Below are positions 44,223 to 52,857 of a DNA stretch of 64,000 nt, piece by piece (position 1 is the first letter of the stretch; each line of letters starts with the position of its first letter). The DNA is from G963556115 sp963667375. Its GTDB lineage: Bacteria; Planctomycetota; SZUA-567. Where the stretch lies: assembly GCA_963667375.1 (NCBI GenBank), contig OY763323.1, forward strand, positions 62,001 to 126,000. The letters run 5' to 3'. The translations under genes and the position numbers were made by a program. The notes below the pieces were generated by a model. That model saw only the letters and a program-made list of their open reading frames with translations. It made no database searches and was not told the DNA's origin.

Positions 44223-44756
44223 CTACTTCCTCCTTACCTTGCGCCCGCGGGAGGTTCGCGCACTCCCGCTCATACCTACCATACTCTCAACTCCGCGCCG
44301 ACGGCTATGGGTTATAGCTATCGCCAGCGCATCCGACTCATGATCGGTCTCAGGAAGCTCCCGCAGCCCCAGCAGTACCCGTACCATCTCCTGCACCTGC
44401 TCCTTACCGGCACGCCCGGAAGAGGTCACCGCCTTCTTGATCAGTGTCGGCTCATAACCGCAAACCGGCAGTCCGGCCTCCGCCGCCGCCAGCAGCGCTA
44501 CCCCGCGCCCCTCACCGATAGCGATAGCGGTCTGGATATTGGTACCGGCAAAGACCGTCTCCACCCCGACCTCATCCGGCTGATACAGCTGGATCGCCCC
44601 TTTGAGGCCATTATAGATCTCCACCAGCCGCTGCGCCAGCTCACCGCTGCGTGTAACTACTGTACCGCTGGCGACATAGAGCAGCTGACTGCCGCGTTCC
44701 TCAATTATTCCGTACCCGACATTCCTGGTTCCGGGGTCGATTCCTAATATCCGCAT
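44223..44756 (-). CDS. ruvC: Holliday junction resolvase RuvC
   Basis: 177-residue RNase H-fold endonuclease that cuts Holliday junctions with RuvAB. The acidic active-site residues appear in MRILGIDPGT, EVGVETVFAG and DHESDALAIAITH; YEPTLIKKAVTSSGRAGKEQVQEMV is the junction-binding region. First gene of the four-gene run; ruvA and ruvB are not in the window. Confidence 0.95.
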   Translation of the reverse strand: MRILGIDPGTRNVGYGIIEERGSQLLYVASGTVVTRSGELAQRLVEIYNGLKGAIQLYQPDEVGVETVFAGTNIQTAIAIGEGRGVALLAAAEAGLPVCGYEPTLIKKAVTSSGRAGKEQVQEMVRVLLGLRELPETDHESDALAIAITHSRRRGVESMVGMSGSARTSRGRKVRRK

Positions 44757-44958
44757 AGACTCCTTCGCATGAGTTAATAAATCAGCACAAACTTATTTTA
44801 CACTAAATACCTCAAACAACAAGACAGAATAACCAATAAAAGACCCGCTCCCGGCCGAATTACACCCTAATTCCCGCTAGCCCATTGCCTAACCGGCACA
44901 AAATCTCCATAATAATATTAATAATACGCATAAACCCAATTTAAGCAGGAGGATAACG

Positions 44959-45642
44959 ATGACAGACGACAGAATAACCGAGCTGCGCAGCCGCGGCGTA
45001 CTGGTACAGAAGGACAGTAATCTCTTCACGATCAAGATCGGATCCTGCGGCGGCGCGGGTAATTCCAGCCTTTTACGCCGTATTGCCGACCTGGCCGACA
45101 ACTTCGGCGACGGCAGCGTCCGCACCACGACCAGACAGGTCACCGAAGTCTATAATATACCCAAAGACCGAATAGAAGAAGCACTTGTATTCATGGAGGA
45201 GAACGCGATACCGAACTCCTACTCCGGCACCCGCCTGCGCACGGTCGTCGCCTGCCCGGGGCATCCGGTCTGCCGCTTCAGTATCGGCAACACGCAGGAG
45301 CTTGCCCGTGAGATCAGAGACCGCTTCAGCGGTTTCAGCGGACTGAAGACCAAGATCAAGGTCGCGGTCACCGGCTGCCCCAACGCCTGCGCCAAACCCA
45401 GCGCCAACTGTATCGGACTCACCGCCCGCGGCAGCAACAGCTGGGATATCAGTATCGGCGGCAAGATGGGACGCCAGCCAAAGCTGGCAAGCATAAAACT
45501 GGAGAAGAAGAGCCGGGAGGAGGTCTTCAGTATCATCGAAAAGCTGCTTCTCTGGACCCGTGACAACGGCCAACCCAAAGAACGCCTCGCCGACCTCATA
45601 GACCGCCTAGAAGGACAACTGCCGGTATTAAATAGCATATAA
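44959..45642 (+). CDS. Small siroheme / [4Fe-4S] sulfite reductase-like protein
   Basis: 227 residues, less than half the length of NirB or CysI-type enzymes. It has an N-terminal ferredoxin-like half-domain (GGAGNSSLLRRIADLADNFG, TTRQ) and the coupled cluster motif C-x5-C (CPGHPVC) and C-x3-C (CPNAC). This matches the low-molecular-weight sulfite reductases of anaerobes, which reduce sulfite or nitrite at a siroheme coupled to the cluster. AGGAGGATAACG precedes the ATG. It stands alone; no electron-donor or siroheme-synthesis gene is near. Confidence 0.85.
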   Translation: MTDDRITELRSRGVLVQKDSNLFTIKIGSCGGAGNSSLLRRIADLADNFGDGSVRTTTRQVTEVYNIPKDRIEEALVFMEENAIPNSYSGTRLRTVVACPGHPVCRFSIGNTQELAREIRDRFSGFSGLKTKIKVAVTGCPNACAKPSANCIGLTARGSNSWDISIGGKMGRQPKLASIKLEKKSREEVFSIIEKLLLWTRDNGQPKERLADLIDRLEGQLPVLNSI

Positions 45643-45687
45643 TAGAAGACATCAAAAATGGATATTTATCAATCCTGATCAAAGCAA

Positions 45688-45719
45688 AAATGCGTTAAAG
45701 ATTGAACTTTAACGCATTT
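45688..45719. terminator. Bidirectional terminator between sulfite reductase and AIPR remnant
   Basis: AAATGCGTTAAAG and CTTTAACGCATTT pair perfectly over 13 bp around ATTGAA, flanked by an A-run on the left and T on the right, so it serves both converging genes. Confidence 0.75.
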
Positions 45720-45773
45720 AATAATAACACAAAAATATCCCAAAATAGTTATTAACAACTCAATCAACTTTCT

Positions 45774-46283
45774 TTACACATCACTGGACTTTTCTCTCTT
45801 ATAAAAATCGAGTATTTGATCTGTCATTGCTTTAGATTTTACTGATTGTTTATCATCAATTTTAGCACCAGAATTAACTATTATATCAGTAGCTATTCTA
45901 AAAATTTCCTTACAACTTTTATCACAGTTAAGTTGTTTAATGATAAATGAACAATATTTTTCAGCTTTACTATGACTATTCAAAGGCGGTAATTCTTCAT
46001 TTGATGCGATTAATGGTACTAACATTGTTAAATAGAATTTAACTTTTCTAAATCTAGTATCAATAAATCCAGAATTAAATAATGAATCTAGACGATAAAA
46101 TGTCAGCCCTGCTAAGTAATACGGTGCAAATTGATGATCTGATTCAAAAATTTTTGATCCTGACTCTCCAATGTTACTAACAAGTTGACCAAAATATGTT
46201 GTTACTTTATGTGGATTCTGCAAAAACATTGAGGAAAAGGTTTTAATCTGGTTCGAAACATTAATTATTCTTCGCTTTATAAC
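45774..46283 (-). pseudogene. AIPR defence protein, C-terminal fragment (beyond the IS)
   Basis: 169 codons including the stop, open from the IS edge. The frame reads VIKRRIINVSNQIKTFSSMF then LQNPHKVTTYFGQ and YYLAGLTFYRLDSLF, the conserved C-terminal part of AIPR (abortive infection phage resistance) proteins. The ATG at 46229 inside it is not a genuine start. It joins in frame to the upstream fragment once the IS (46284-47604) and one AAC copy are removed, giving a product of about 576 residues. Composition is much more AT-rich than neighbouring chromosomal genes, suggesting acquisition. Confidence 0.82.
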
Positions 46284-46337
46284 TAAAGTGGTCTAATCTG
46301 TCAAGACAAAATAATAGGTTGTTTAAGGTGGAACTTA

Positions 46338-46390
46338 CTCTTGCAGTAATGGAGCGCAGGGCGTAGCCCGAAGCGGAATTACTGCAAGAG
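46338..46390. repeat. Long hairpin at the 3' end of the IS
   Basis: CTCTTGCAGTAAT (46338-46350) and ATTACTGCAAGAG (46378-46390) form a perfect 13-bp stem enclosing a GC-rich inner hairpin (GGGC-GTA-GCCC). It lies between the orfB stop and the left end of the element. A transcription barrier or a separately inserted small palindrome are both possible. Confidence 0.6.
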
Positions 46391-46399
46391 TTCAAACTT

Positions 46400-47290
46400 C
46401 TACGCCACATCGTTACTCGCACCTCTCTCGTTAAAATACACCTCTCTCGGCGTGCGCTTGCTCAAGCTGGAGTGCCTTCTCTCGTTATTGTAATATTCAA
46501 AATACTTCTCCAATGCATCATACGCTGCAAAATAATTTTCATATTCAGTCAGGTAGACTTCTTCATATTTCAAGGTACGCCAGAGACGTTCAATCATGAT
46601 ATTATCAAACGCTCTGCCTTTGCCGGACATGCTTATCCAGATCCTGTTTTCTTTCAGCACTTCGGTAAAGCTCTTACTCGTATATTGAGTACCCTGATCT
46701 GTATTAAAAATCAGTGGATTCGACTCCTCAAGTGCATTCTTCAATGCATTCACACAGAAGCTGCTGTCCATCGCCATAGAAAGCTCCCACGAAATCACAT
46801 AGCGGCTATGCCAATCCATAACAGCTGTCAGGTATGCATTACCATAACGTAGTGGAATATAGGTTATATCACTCACCCAGACCTGATCAACCTTGTCGAT
46901 ATCCATATCACGCAACAGATACGGATATACTTTATGCTCGATGTTTTTAGCGGTGAAATGCTTCTTTGGATATATCGCCTGTAAGCCCATCTCCCGCATC
47001 AAGCGCCTGACTTTATGCCTCCCGATTTCAAAGCCAGCTCTTCTCAAATCATCAGTAATTGTGCGAGAACCTTTAAAAGGATGTTTGAGGAATAGATCAT
47101 CAATCATCTTTTTAATTTCAAAATCATGCTCATCCTCAGCATAAGATTTGTAATAATAGGCAGAGCGTGAGATCTCTAACAGCTCACATTGCCTTGAGAC
47201 TGACAGCTTAGCTTTATTTGGCTCAATCATGCTACTCTTTTTCTTAACCGAGAAATTCGTCAGATTTTTTTTTAAGCCAGTCGTTCTCAA
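46400..47290 (-). CDS. IS3-family transposase OrfB (DDE catalytic part)
   Basis: 296 codons in the open frame. It has the HTH_21 region (ISRSAYYYKSY ... HPFKGSRTITDDLRRAG) and the rve integrase core with the DDE residues in WVSDITYIPL, FNTDQGTQYTS and NIMIERLWRTLKYEEVY. It is expressed as an OrfAB fusion by -1 frameshifting at the run of nine A on the minus strand (47265-47273), where OrfA WLKKKSDEF changes to LKKNLTNFS. The ATG shown by the open frame is therefore probably not the main start. Confidence 0.93.
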   Translation of the reverse strand: MRTTGLKKNLTNFSVKKKSSMIEPNKAKLSVSRQCELLEISRSAYYYKSYAEDEHDFEIKKMIDDLFLKHPFKGSRTITDDLRRAGFEIGRHKVRRLMREMGLQAIYPKKHFTAKNIEHKVYPYLLRDMDIDKVDQVWVSDITYIPLRYGNAYLTAVMDWHSRYVISWELSMAMDSSFCVNALKNALEESNPLIFNTDQGTQYTSKSFTEVLKENRIWISMSGKGRAFDNIMIERLWRTLKYEEVYLTEYENYFAAYDALEKYFEYYNNERRHSSLSKRTPREVYFNERGASNDVA

Positions 47291-47528
47291 TTTTCAAACG
47301 ACCAATCTGCTCATATAGCTTTACTTTTTCATCTTCATCTTTGACAACTTTTTTCTTACGTTTATCAGAGAAGATCTCAGGCAGTCCTTCAAGCATAGAT
47401 TTCTTCCATTGCCTGATCTGGTTCGGATGAACTTCAAATTTAGCGGATAACTCTGCGATAGATCGATCACCTTTAATCGCTTGCAGAGCGACTTTTGCTT
47501 TAAAATCAGCAGTAAAACTCTTTCTCAT
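47244..47528 (-). CDS. IS3-family transposase OrfA (DNA-binding part)
   Basis: 94 residues. The helix-turn-helix KVALQAIKGDRSIAELSAKFEVHPNQIRQWKKSML is followed by a leucine-zipper region (VKLYEQIGRLKIENDWLKKK). It overlaps OrfB by 47 bases, with the frameshift run at 47265-47273. GAAAGGAACT precedes the ATG. Confidence 0.93.
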   Translation of the reverse strand: MRKSFTADFKAKVALQAIKGDRSIAELSAKFEVHPNQIRQWKKSMLEGLPEIFSDKRKKKVVKDEDEKVKLYEQIGRLKIENDWLKKKSDEFLG

Positions 47529-47574
47529 AGATAGTTCCTTTCGCTATAAATATTATTGGAAATATCCACCTTAT

Positions 47575-48828
47575 TCAACTGTACAGTTTTATTAGACCAT
47601 TATAAACAGTACGATCCGTATTATACTGTTTTGCCCTTCTTTCATAGTATAACCTACCATCACCTTCAATAGAATTATAATATTGCTCAAGACTTTTTTG
47701 AAAATCAGACATAGCAGATAATTGTTCCTTTTTTATTGCGGTCTGATTATTTGTTGATACCGTAACTCTAGATTTAATTTCCTCATTTTCAGTAACTATG
47801 AGTCTTAATGGAATCATAATATTATTAATTTGCTCTATATCTCTATTTTCATATAAAACATTACTTGTTTGACAACCATTTACTATTTGATAATCCTCAA
47901 TTGTAAAATTATTCCCTGATGGTTTTATTTTATCAGCAACAATCGTAATTCCATTATTGAAAACACAAAACAAATCTGGATTTTCCGAAGAAAGAGTAGA
48001 AGAAATATTCTTATTAACTGAATTACTTAATCCTTGGAAATCACGAACATTATCATCGAAAACACTTAATATGTTATCATTATGATCAATTATTATTTTT
48101 TTAAATTCTGAAAATGGCAACACACCATAATATGATTGATCAATTCCATCAATTTCTGGCAACGTTACTTTATTTATAAAAGTAAAGGTCGCGGATATAG
48201 GATTTTTAGTTTTCATATATAATTTACCCAAATCATTTGCACCAATAATAATTGGGGTTATCAAATCGAATAAATTATACGAGAACATATACTCTTGATA
48301 TATGCTATTCGCTGCTAAAATATTACGGTCCGTATTACCATATACACCGGTAGTTATATAATATGATTTACACTTTGGTCGTTCTCTAAAATCTGCCGCC
48401 TTACTAAATAAATGCTCAGAAATATCTGATTTTTTTTTAATTTCATTATTTCTAGGAAGTTTTGGATTTTCAGAAAAAAAGTCGATTATTCCATTATAAA
48501 ATATTCCCATTTTGGCTGTATCAAAACTAGAAGAGGTCTTACTTTGTACAAAAATATAAGTAGCTTCCAGATAACCGTTTCTAGTCAATAAATCATCGAT
48601 TTCGTCTACATCTTCAATTAAATGACCATTTACTATAATACCGATTCCGTCAATCCCTGTATCTGCCACAGAACCAACATCTATGTTTTCAATATCAAAT
48701 TGTTTGTTATATTCATTAGAAAAAACCGTATAAATACAGAATTTTTCAAAATCCTTACTTTGATCACCAGGTTGTATTTCTTGAGATTGTAAGAAATCAG
48801 ACAAATATCGCTCAGTTATTCTATCCAT
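47575..48828 (-). pseudogene. AIPR defence protein, N-terminal fragment (cut by IS)
   Basis: 417 codons in the present frame, of which the native part ends at 47605 and the last ten codons, including the TGA at 47575, come from the IS. Features: FCIYTVFSNEYNKQFD, DTGIDGIGIIVNG, TYIFVQSKTSSSFD, DLFCVFNNGITIVAD, IVNGCQTSNVLYEN, and STNNQTAIKKEQLSA near the cut. These are conserved AIPR segments. The start is put at 48828 (GGTGA before it), with an alternative ATG at 48840. Together with 45774-46283 it formed a complete AIPR gene, now probably inactive. Confidence 0.85.
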
Positions 48829-48952
48829 AATATTCACCATTCATATATTTTGAAACATTAATGTCATAGATAACATTATATACTACAAATAATTATTCTC
48901 TATATTAAATAAAAATAAATTTAATATTCTCTACAGAAAATACCAAAAAAAT

Positions 48953-48984
48953 GGCGGCTGCCACTCGACCGAGTGACAACCGCC
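48953..48984 (-). terminator. Terminator of the diguanylate cyclase gene
   Basis: A 15-bp stem with two mismatches (arms 48953-48967 and 48970-48984) is followed on the minus strand by ATTTTTTT. Confidence 0.8.
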
Positions 48985-49073
48985 GCAACTACCTCACACA
49001 CACTTATCCGGCAGCGCGTTCAACCGCCCGCCGGCAACAAGTAATACCATTACACCAGCCACCGCCCGCACCG

Positions 49074-50540
49074 TCAGATCGTTTCGACCCGGTTGCGCCC
49101 GCCGTTCTTGGACATATACAATGCCGTATCCGCACGGTTTATGAGCTCATCCACATCATCACTCTCCAGCACCGCGGTTACCCCGATACTGACAGTGATC
49201 TGCAGCTCCCGTGCTCCTACCCCGTAATGTCCGGCCTCTATCGCCAGACGCACCTTGTCGGCAGCCTCCGCAGCGTGCTGCCGATCACATTCATGCATCA
49301 GAACAATGAATTCCTCTCCGCCCCAGCGTCCCAGCAGATCGGAGCACCGGATATTCCTGCCGATAGTCTCAGCGACCTCCCGCAGCACCATATCACCGGC
49401 GATATGCCCAAGCGTATCATTGACCTGCTTGAAGAAATCAATATCAAGCATCAGCAGTGAGAACCGCTGCTGATTGCGTTTGAAGAGCAGGAGCGCCTGT
49501 TCAAGATTATACTCGAACATCTGCCGGTTAGAGACCCCGGTAAGGCTGTCCTCGGTCGCCAGCCGGTTCAAACGTTTATGCACGTAATGAATGACACATA
49601 GAATCAGCCCCAGCACAAAGATAACGGATATAAAATTTATAAGCAGAATAGAGCCGAGCAGATCATCAATTTTACTCAGTGTCTTCACATCTTCCTTGCG
49701 GGTAAAGAGCCACCACTTGAGCTCCGGCACATATTCGGCATACACATAATAGTTTTTGCCGTCAGCCGAGTACGTAAAGAGCTCCTGCCTCCCGTCGAGC
49801 ACCGCGGTCACGGTCTCCGCCGGCACCGGCAGATTGAAAAGATTGAGCGGCAGCGGTGAAGCCACGTCGGAGAAAGTAAAGATATTCCCCTGCTCGTCAC
49901 TGAGAAAGAGATCACAGCAGTAACGCCGGCCTATCGCATTCAGCAGCTCCGGGATACGGCGCAACTCAAAACCGATACCGGTCACCCCCAGCACCTTACC
50001 GGTACTGCCAAACATCTTGTAATTTATGAATATCGTCGCCAGATTATTATTGGCGGTATCAACGGTGACATTTATCCGGTAGCGGTCCTTACTCGCCAGC
50101 AGATCGTAATACCAGTCAGCATCCGAATCCCCTTTGCTCTCGATCAGAATATTGCCAAAGGACGAATAATATTTCCGGTTATAATTTGCCGCGAGAAATG
50201 CGACCAGTCCGCCGTTATTGCGGCAGATATCACCGAGATACCCTGTCAGCTTCAGGACATCCGAAGACTCACTCTCCACCCATGACCTCATAAACTCATC
50301 ACCGGCCATACTCTTTGACGCCACTATCAGCGGGAGCAGATTGAGCCGGATATTGACATAGGTCAGCTGACTGGTCAGCGGCAGTGAGCGCTCAACCAGT
50401 TCGATTCGCATCGACTCCTTCACCTTGCTGTAAGTCAGTATATTTGTCGCCAGAAAGCTTCCGATCAGAACGGTACAGATTATCCCGTAGAGCAGCTTGC
50501 GGTTAAAACACACCCTCTCAAAATCCGCCATTTTCCCCAT
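49074..50540 (-). CDS. Membrane diguanylate cyclase with Cache-type sensor
   Basis: About 488 residues, makes cyclic di-GMP. TM1 (near residues 15-35, LLYGIICTVLIGSFLATNIL), a periplasmic dCache-like sensor (about 40-300, with DADWYYDLLASKDRYRI and VTGIGFELRRIPELL), TM2 (about 305-330), then a complete GGDEF domain (DSLTGVSNRQMF, LMLDIDFFKQVNDTLGHIAGD, GRWGGEEFIVLM, ADTALYMSKNGGRNRV). No RxxD I-site is apparent five residues before GGEEF. The start is ambiguous between ATGs at 50540 and 50531; the open frame to 50582 begins with TTG. It is a natural opponent of the prophage HD-GYP enzyme. Confidence 0.92.
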   Translation of the reverse strand: MGKMADFERVCFNRKLLYGIICTVLIGSFLATNILTYSKVKESMRIELVERSLPLTSQLTYVNIRLNLLPLIVASKSMAGDEFMRSWVESESSDVLKLTGYLGDICRNNGGLVAFLAANYNRKYYSSFGNILIESKGDSDADWYYDLLASKDRYRINVTVDTANNNLATIFINYKMFGSTGKVLGVTGIGFELRRIPELLNAIGRRYCCDLFLSDEQGNIFTFSDVASPLPLNLFNLPVPAETVTAVLDGRQELFTYSADGKNYYVYAEYVPELKWWLFTRKEDVKTLSKIDDLLGSILLINFISVIFVLGLILCVIHYVHKRLNRLATEDSLTGVSNRQMFEYNLEQALLLFKRNQQRFSLLMLDIDFFKQVNDTLGHIAGDMVLREVAETIGRNIRCSDLLGRWGGEEFIVLMHECDRQHAAEAADKVRLAIEAGHYGVGARELQITVSIGVTAVLESDDVDELINRADTALYMSKNGGRNRVETI

Positions 50541-51196
50541 AAACTCCCACACCAGCCACACATCACCATAACACTTTTTCAATCTTAAGCCTGCGAATAA
50601 CCGCTGTCAATCAGTTTTTAAACAATATCATTAATAATTAATAACAAATTAACCTCAGCCAAATATTTTAACTATTCGTAGACAAAAATAATAACATTTA
50701 TATAACATATAACGAATCAAAACCGCCATACGAGACAAACAGCCAATTTGAGCAAATGAGATAAACCGCTCTAAAGCGGAAATTGACTGCAGCAAGTTCG
50801 CGGCAGATAATCACACCGTTACCATTAAAATCGTCACAGCCCAAAGACGAAATAGCATCAGGACACTACCGGACACCATAACAAAAGTGTCACTTCCTTA
50901 ACCGGATCAGTTACAGCAAAACACCACAGATGCGGCAACAGCAGCTGCAGATTGTTCCAAACACATAAACCGGAAACAGCAGTATCATGCCGCAATAATA
51001 AAACCCCCGGCATAACTGCCGGAGCCGCCGCACCACCGGCCAGTACCAGGCAATCAGAGACATATCCCAGTGCCCTGACAACAATTATAACGCCCAGCAC
51101 CACAGAGCATTACAGCCCAAAGACGCAATAGTTCAGGACACAGCCGGACACCATGGCGAAAAGCATACTCTCCGCAACGCAGCGGTCATAAATAAA
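50541..51196. other. Intergenic region with a decayed duplication
   Basis: The left 290 bases are AT-rich promoter-side DNA of the cyclase gene. From 50837 the sequence repeats the stretch starting at 51113 (AGCCCAAAGACG ... CGGACACCAT in both), 276 bases apart, including the 3' end of the cupin gene. Confidence 0.6.
50920..51070 (-). pseudogene. Decayed copy of the DUF985 cupin 3' end
   Basis: Short blocks match the 3' part of the intact gene in the same order and spacing (GATTGTTCC, CAGTATCATGCCGCA, TGCCGGAGCC, CCAGTA), with deletions between them and no open frame. It is a remnant of a tandem duplication. Limits are approximate. Confidence 0.55.
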
Positions 51197-51673
51197 TCAC
51201 AGCAGATGCTGCAGTTGCGGATTGTTCCTGCTGAATAATTCGGCGAGCTCAGTATCATGCCGCAGCAGAGAAAAATCCGTAAACTCAAATGCCGGAGCCA
51301 CCGAACAGCCGACGAGCACCCGCCCTGAGAGCGGCTGAGCCGCCTGCCAGTATCCGGCCGGGATCAGCTGGCAATAGCAGCCGCTCACCACCGAGAGTTC
51401 CCGGCGCACCACCGCCGAACCGGTACCATCCCAGAGATACAGAATGACCCCGGCTCCCTGATAAAGGTTCCAGATCTCGTCATTTTCCACCCGGTGCAGT
51501 GCACTGCTCTCATTCTCCTGAAGTTCGAAATAAATATGTGACACCGCCGGACGTTCATCCCCGCTGGCGCGTCTGACCGTTACCTCCGAGCAGAATACCC
51601 GCCGATAGCTCCCGCCTTCGGGATGCGGCTGCAACACCCCTGCAGTTAAGGATTTAAACAAATTATCATTCAT
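51197..51673 (-). CDS. DUF985-family cupin protein
   Basis: 158 residues. The conserved HPEGGSYRRVF, ALHRVENDEIWNLYQGAG (metal-site His/Glu region), LIPAGYWQAAQP and VGCSVAPAFEFTDFSLL define the cupin_5/DUF985 family. The fold is a small beta-barrel with a likely metal site; its substrate is not established. A degraded tandem partner lies just downstream. Confidence 0.9.
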   Translation of the reverse strand: MNDNLFKSLTAGVLQPHPEGGSYRRVFCSEVTVRRASGDERPAVSHIYFELQENESSALHRVENDEIWNLYQGAGVILYLWDGTGSAVVRRELSVVSGCYCQLIPAGYWQAAQPLSGRVLVGCSVAPAFEFTDFSLLRHDTELAELFSRNNPQLQHLL

Positions 51674-51928
51674 CAGTCATACCCTCCGTTCACTATAATT
51701 ATTTCAGACATTAGCCAGTATTAAATTGACAGTAAAACCAAAATCAGCTAGAATAAGTCAAGATACAGAAGTTAAAGGTAAATAATTTATTGATATATTA
51801 AAGTCCTACACTCACGCATACTCACCCCAATGTATACGCTGCCTGAGTGCAACTTTATTCCAGCTGAAAATAATATTTACTGCCATTGTAAACGCAGTAT
51901 TCTTTTTTTCAATAATAAAGGAGCAATC

Positions 51929-52579
51929 ATGGAGACAGAGACAGTATCAATGCCGCTGCTAGGTGACAAATTCCCCCAGATGCAGGTTCAGACAACCCAG
52001 GGTCCAAAGATACTTCCCGATGATATGAGGGGAAAATGGTTCGTCCTCTTCAGCCATCCTGCCGACTTCACCCCGGTCTGCACCACCGAATTCGTAGCCT
52101 TCCAGCAGCGTGCCGACAAATTCATGGAAATAGGGTGTGATCTTATCGGTATGTCGATTGATCAGATATTCTCCCATATCAAGTGGACAGAATGGATCAA
52201 GGATAAGCTTGGAATTGAGATCACCTTCCCGATAATTGCCGCCAACGACAGTATCGCCATGAAGCTGGGCATGCTCCACCCCGGCAAGGGCACCAATACC
52301 GTCCGGGCGGTATTTATTGTCGACCCTGAAGGCAAGGTCAGACTTATAATGTACTATCCGCAGGAGGTTGGCCGAAACATGGATGAGATCCTCCGGGCGG
52401 TCACCGCCCTGCAGATCTCAGACCGGCAGGGAGCTATGCCGGCAGACTGGCCGAATAACAGCCTGATTGGCGACCGGGTCATCGTCCCGCCCGCCAATAA
52501 CACCAAGGCCGCAGCCACCCGCCTCGATGAGTACGAAGGTTACGACTGGTGGTTCTGCCACAAGCCGCTGGATAAATAG
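51929..52579 (+). CDS. Peroxiredoxin (Prx6/archaeal-type AhpC-TSA family)
   Basis: 216 residues from the ATG at 51929 (AAAGGAGCAATC in front; the longer frame from 51830 has none). The peroxidatic Cys is at about 51 in HPADFTPVCTTEF. A C-terminal Cys at about 210 in DWWFCHKP suits a 2-Cys mechanism like that of thermophile Prx6-type enzymes. RAVFIVDPEGKVRLIMYYP is the conserved Arg segment. It reduces hydrogen peroxide and organic peroxides in the cytosol. The reductant is unknown. Confidence 0.93.
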   Translation: METETVSMPLLGDKFPQMQVQTTQGPKILPDDMRGKWFVLFSHPADFTPVCTTEFVAFQQRADKFMEIGCDLIGMSIDQIFSHIKWTEWIKDKLGIEITFPIIAANDSIAMKLGMLHPGKGTNTVRAVFIVDPEGKVRLIMYYPQEVGRNMDEILRAVTALQISDRQGAMPADWPNNSLIGDRVIVPPANNTKAAATRLDEYEGYDWWFCHKPLDK

Positions 52580-52593
52580 AAATTCACAAATAA

Positions 52594-52621
52594 CAAGCGG
52601 GAGAGTACACTCTCCCGCTTG
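52594..52621 (+). terminator. Perfect 12-bp stem after the peroxiredoxin gene
   Basis: CAAGCGGGAGAG and CTCTCCCGCTTG with a TACA loop, 14 bases after the stop codon. The T-run is missing, so termination efficiency is uncertain. Confidence 0.55.
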
Positions 52622-52857
52622 CAGCTTCCAAACCACTTCGCCGAAACACCAAAAATTTCAATGCAGACTTAACACCGACTCAATGCCGGTTCAAACCCGC
52701 TTCAGACCTGCCCCAGCCCCCGTATCACAAACCATATCTCCACAACAAAAAAAGCAGCATTTGCTTATAGCTCCCATTCCATTGCGTCCTCTCCCGTAAC
52801 ATCATTCATAATGCCGCAATTCAACCGGAAACAACCTGACAAATAGCTCCAAGCCGC

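Larger units (their letters stand above)
46284..47604 (-). mobile_element. IS3-family insertion sequence, complete, 3-bp target duplication
   Basis: 1321 bp. Ends are TAAAGTGGTCTAAT (left, from 46284) and TATAATGGTCTAAT (right, minus strand from 47604), 12 of 14 identical; the homology continues unevenly inward to TAAGGTGGA in both ends. The direct repeats AAC (46281-46283 and 47605-47607) are the target duplication. It carries orfA and orfB with a slippery run at their overlap and looks intact and recent, since its host gene is otherwise undamaged. Confidence 0.9.

Noticed and set aside
46289..47599. IS ends placed at TGGTCTAAT on both sides (1311 bp)
   Set aside because: With those ends no target duplication is present and the AIPR frame does not rejoin; ends five bases further out give the AAC duplication and an in-frame joint.
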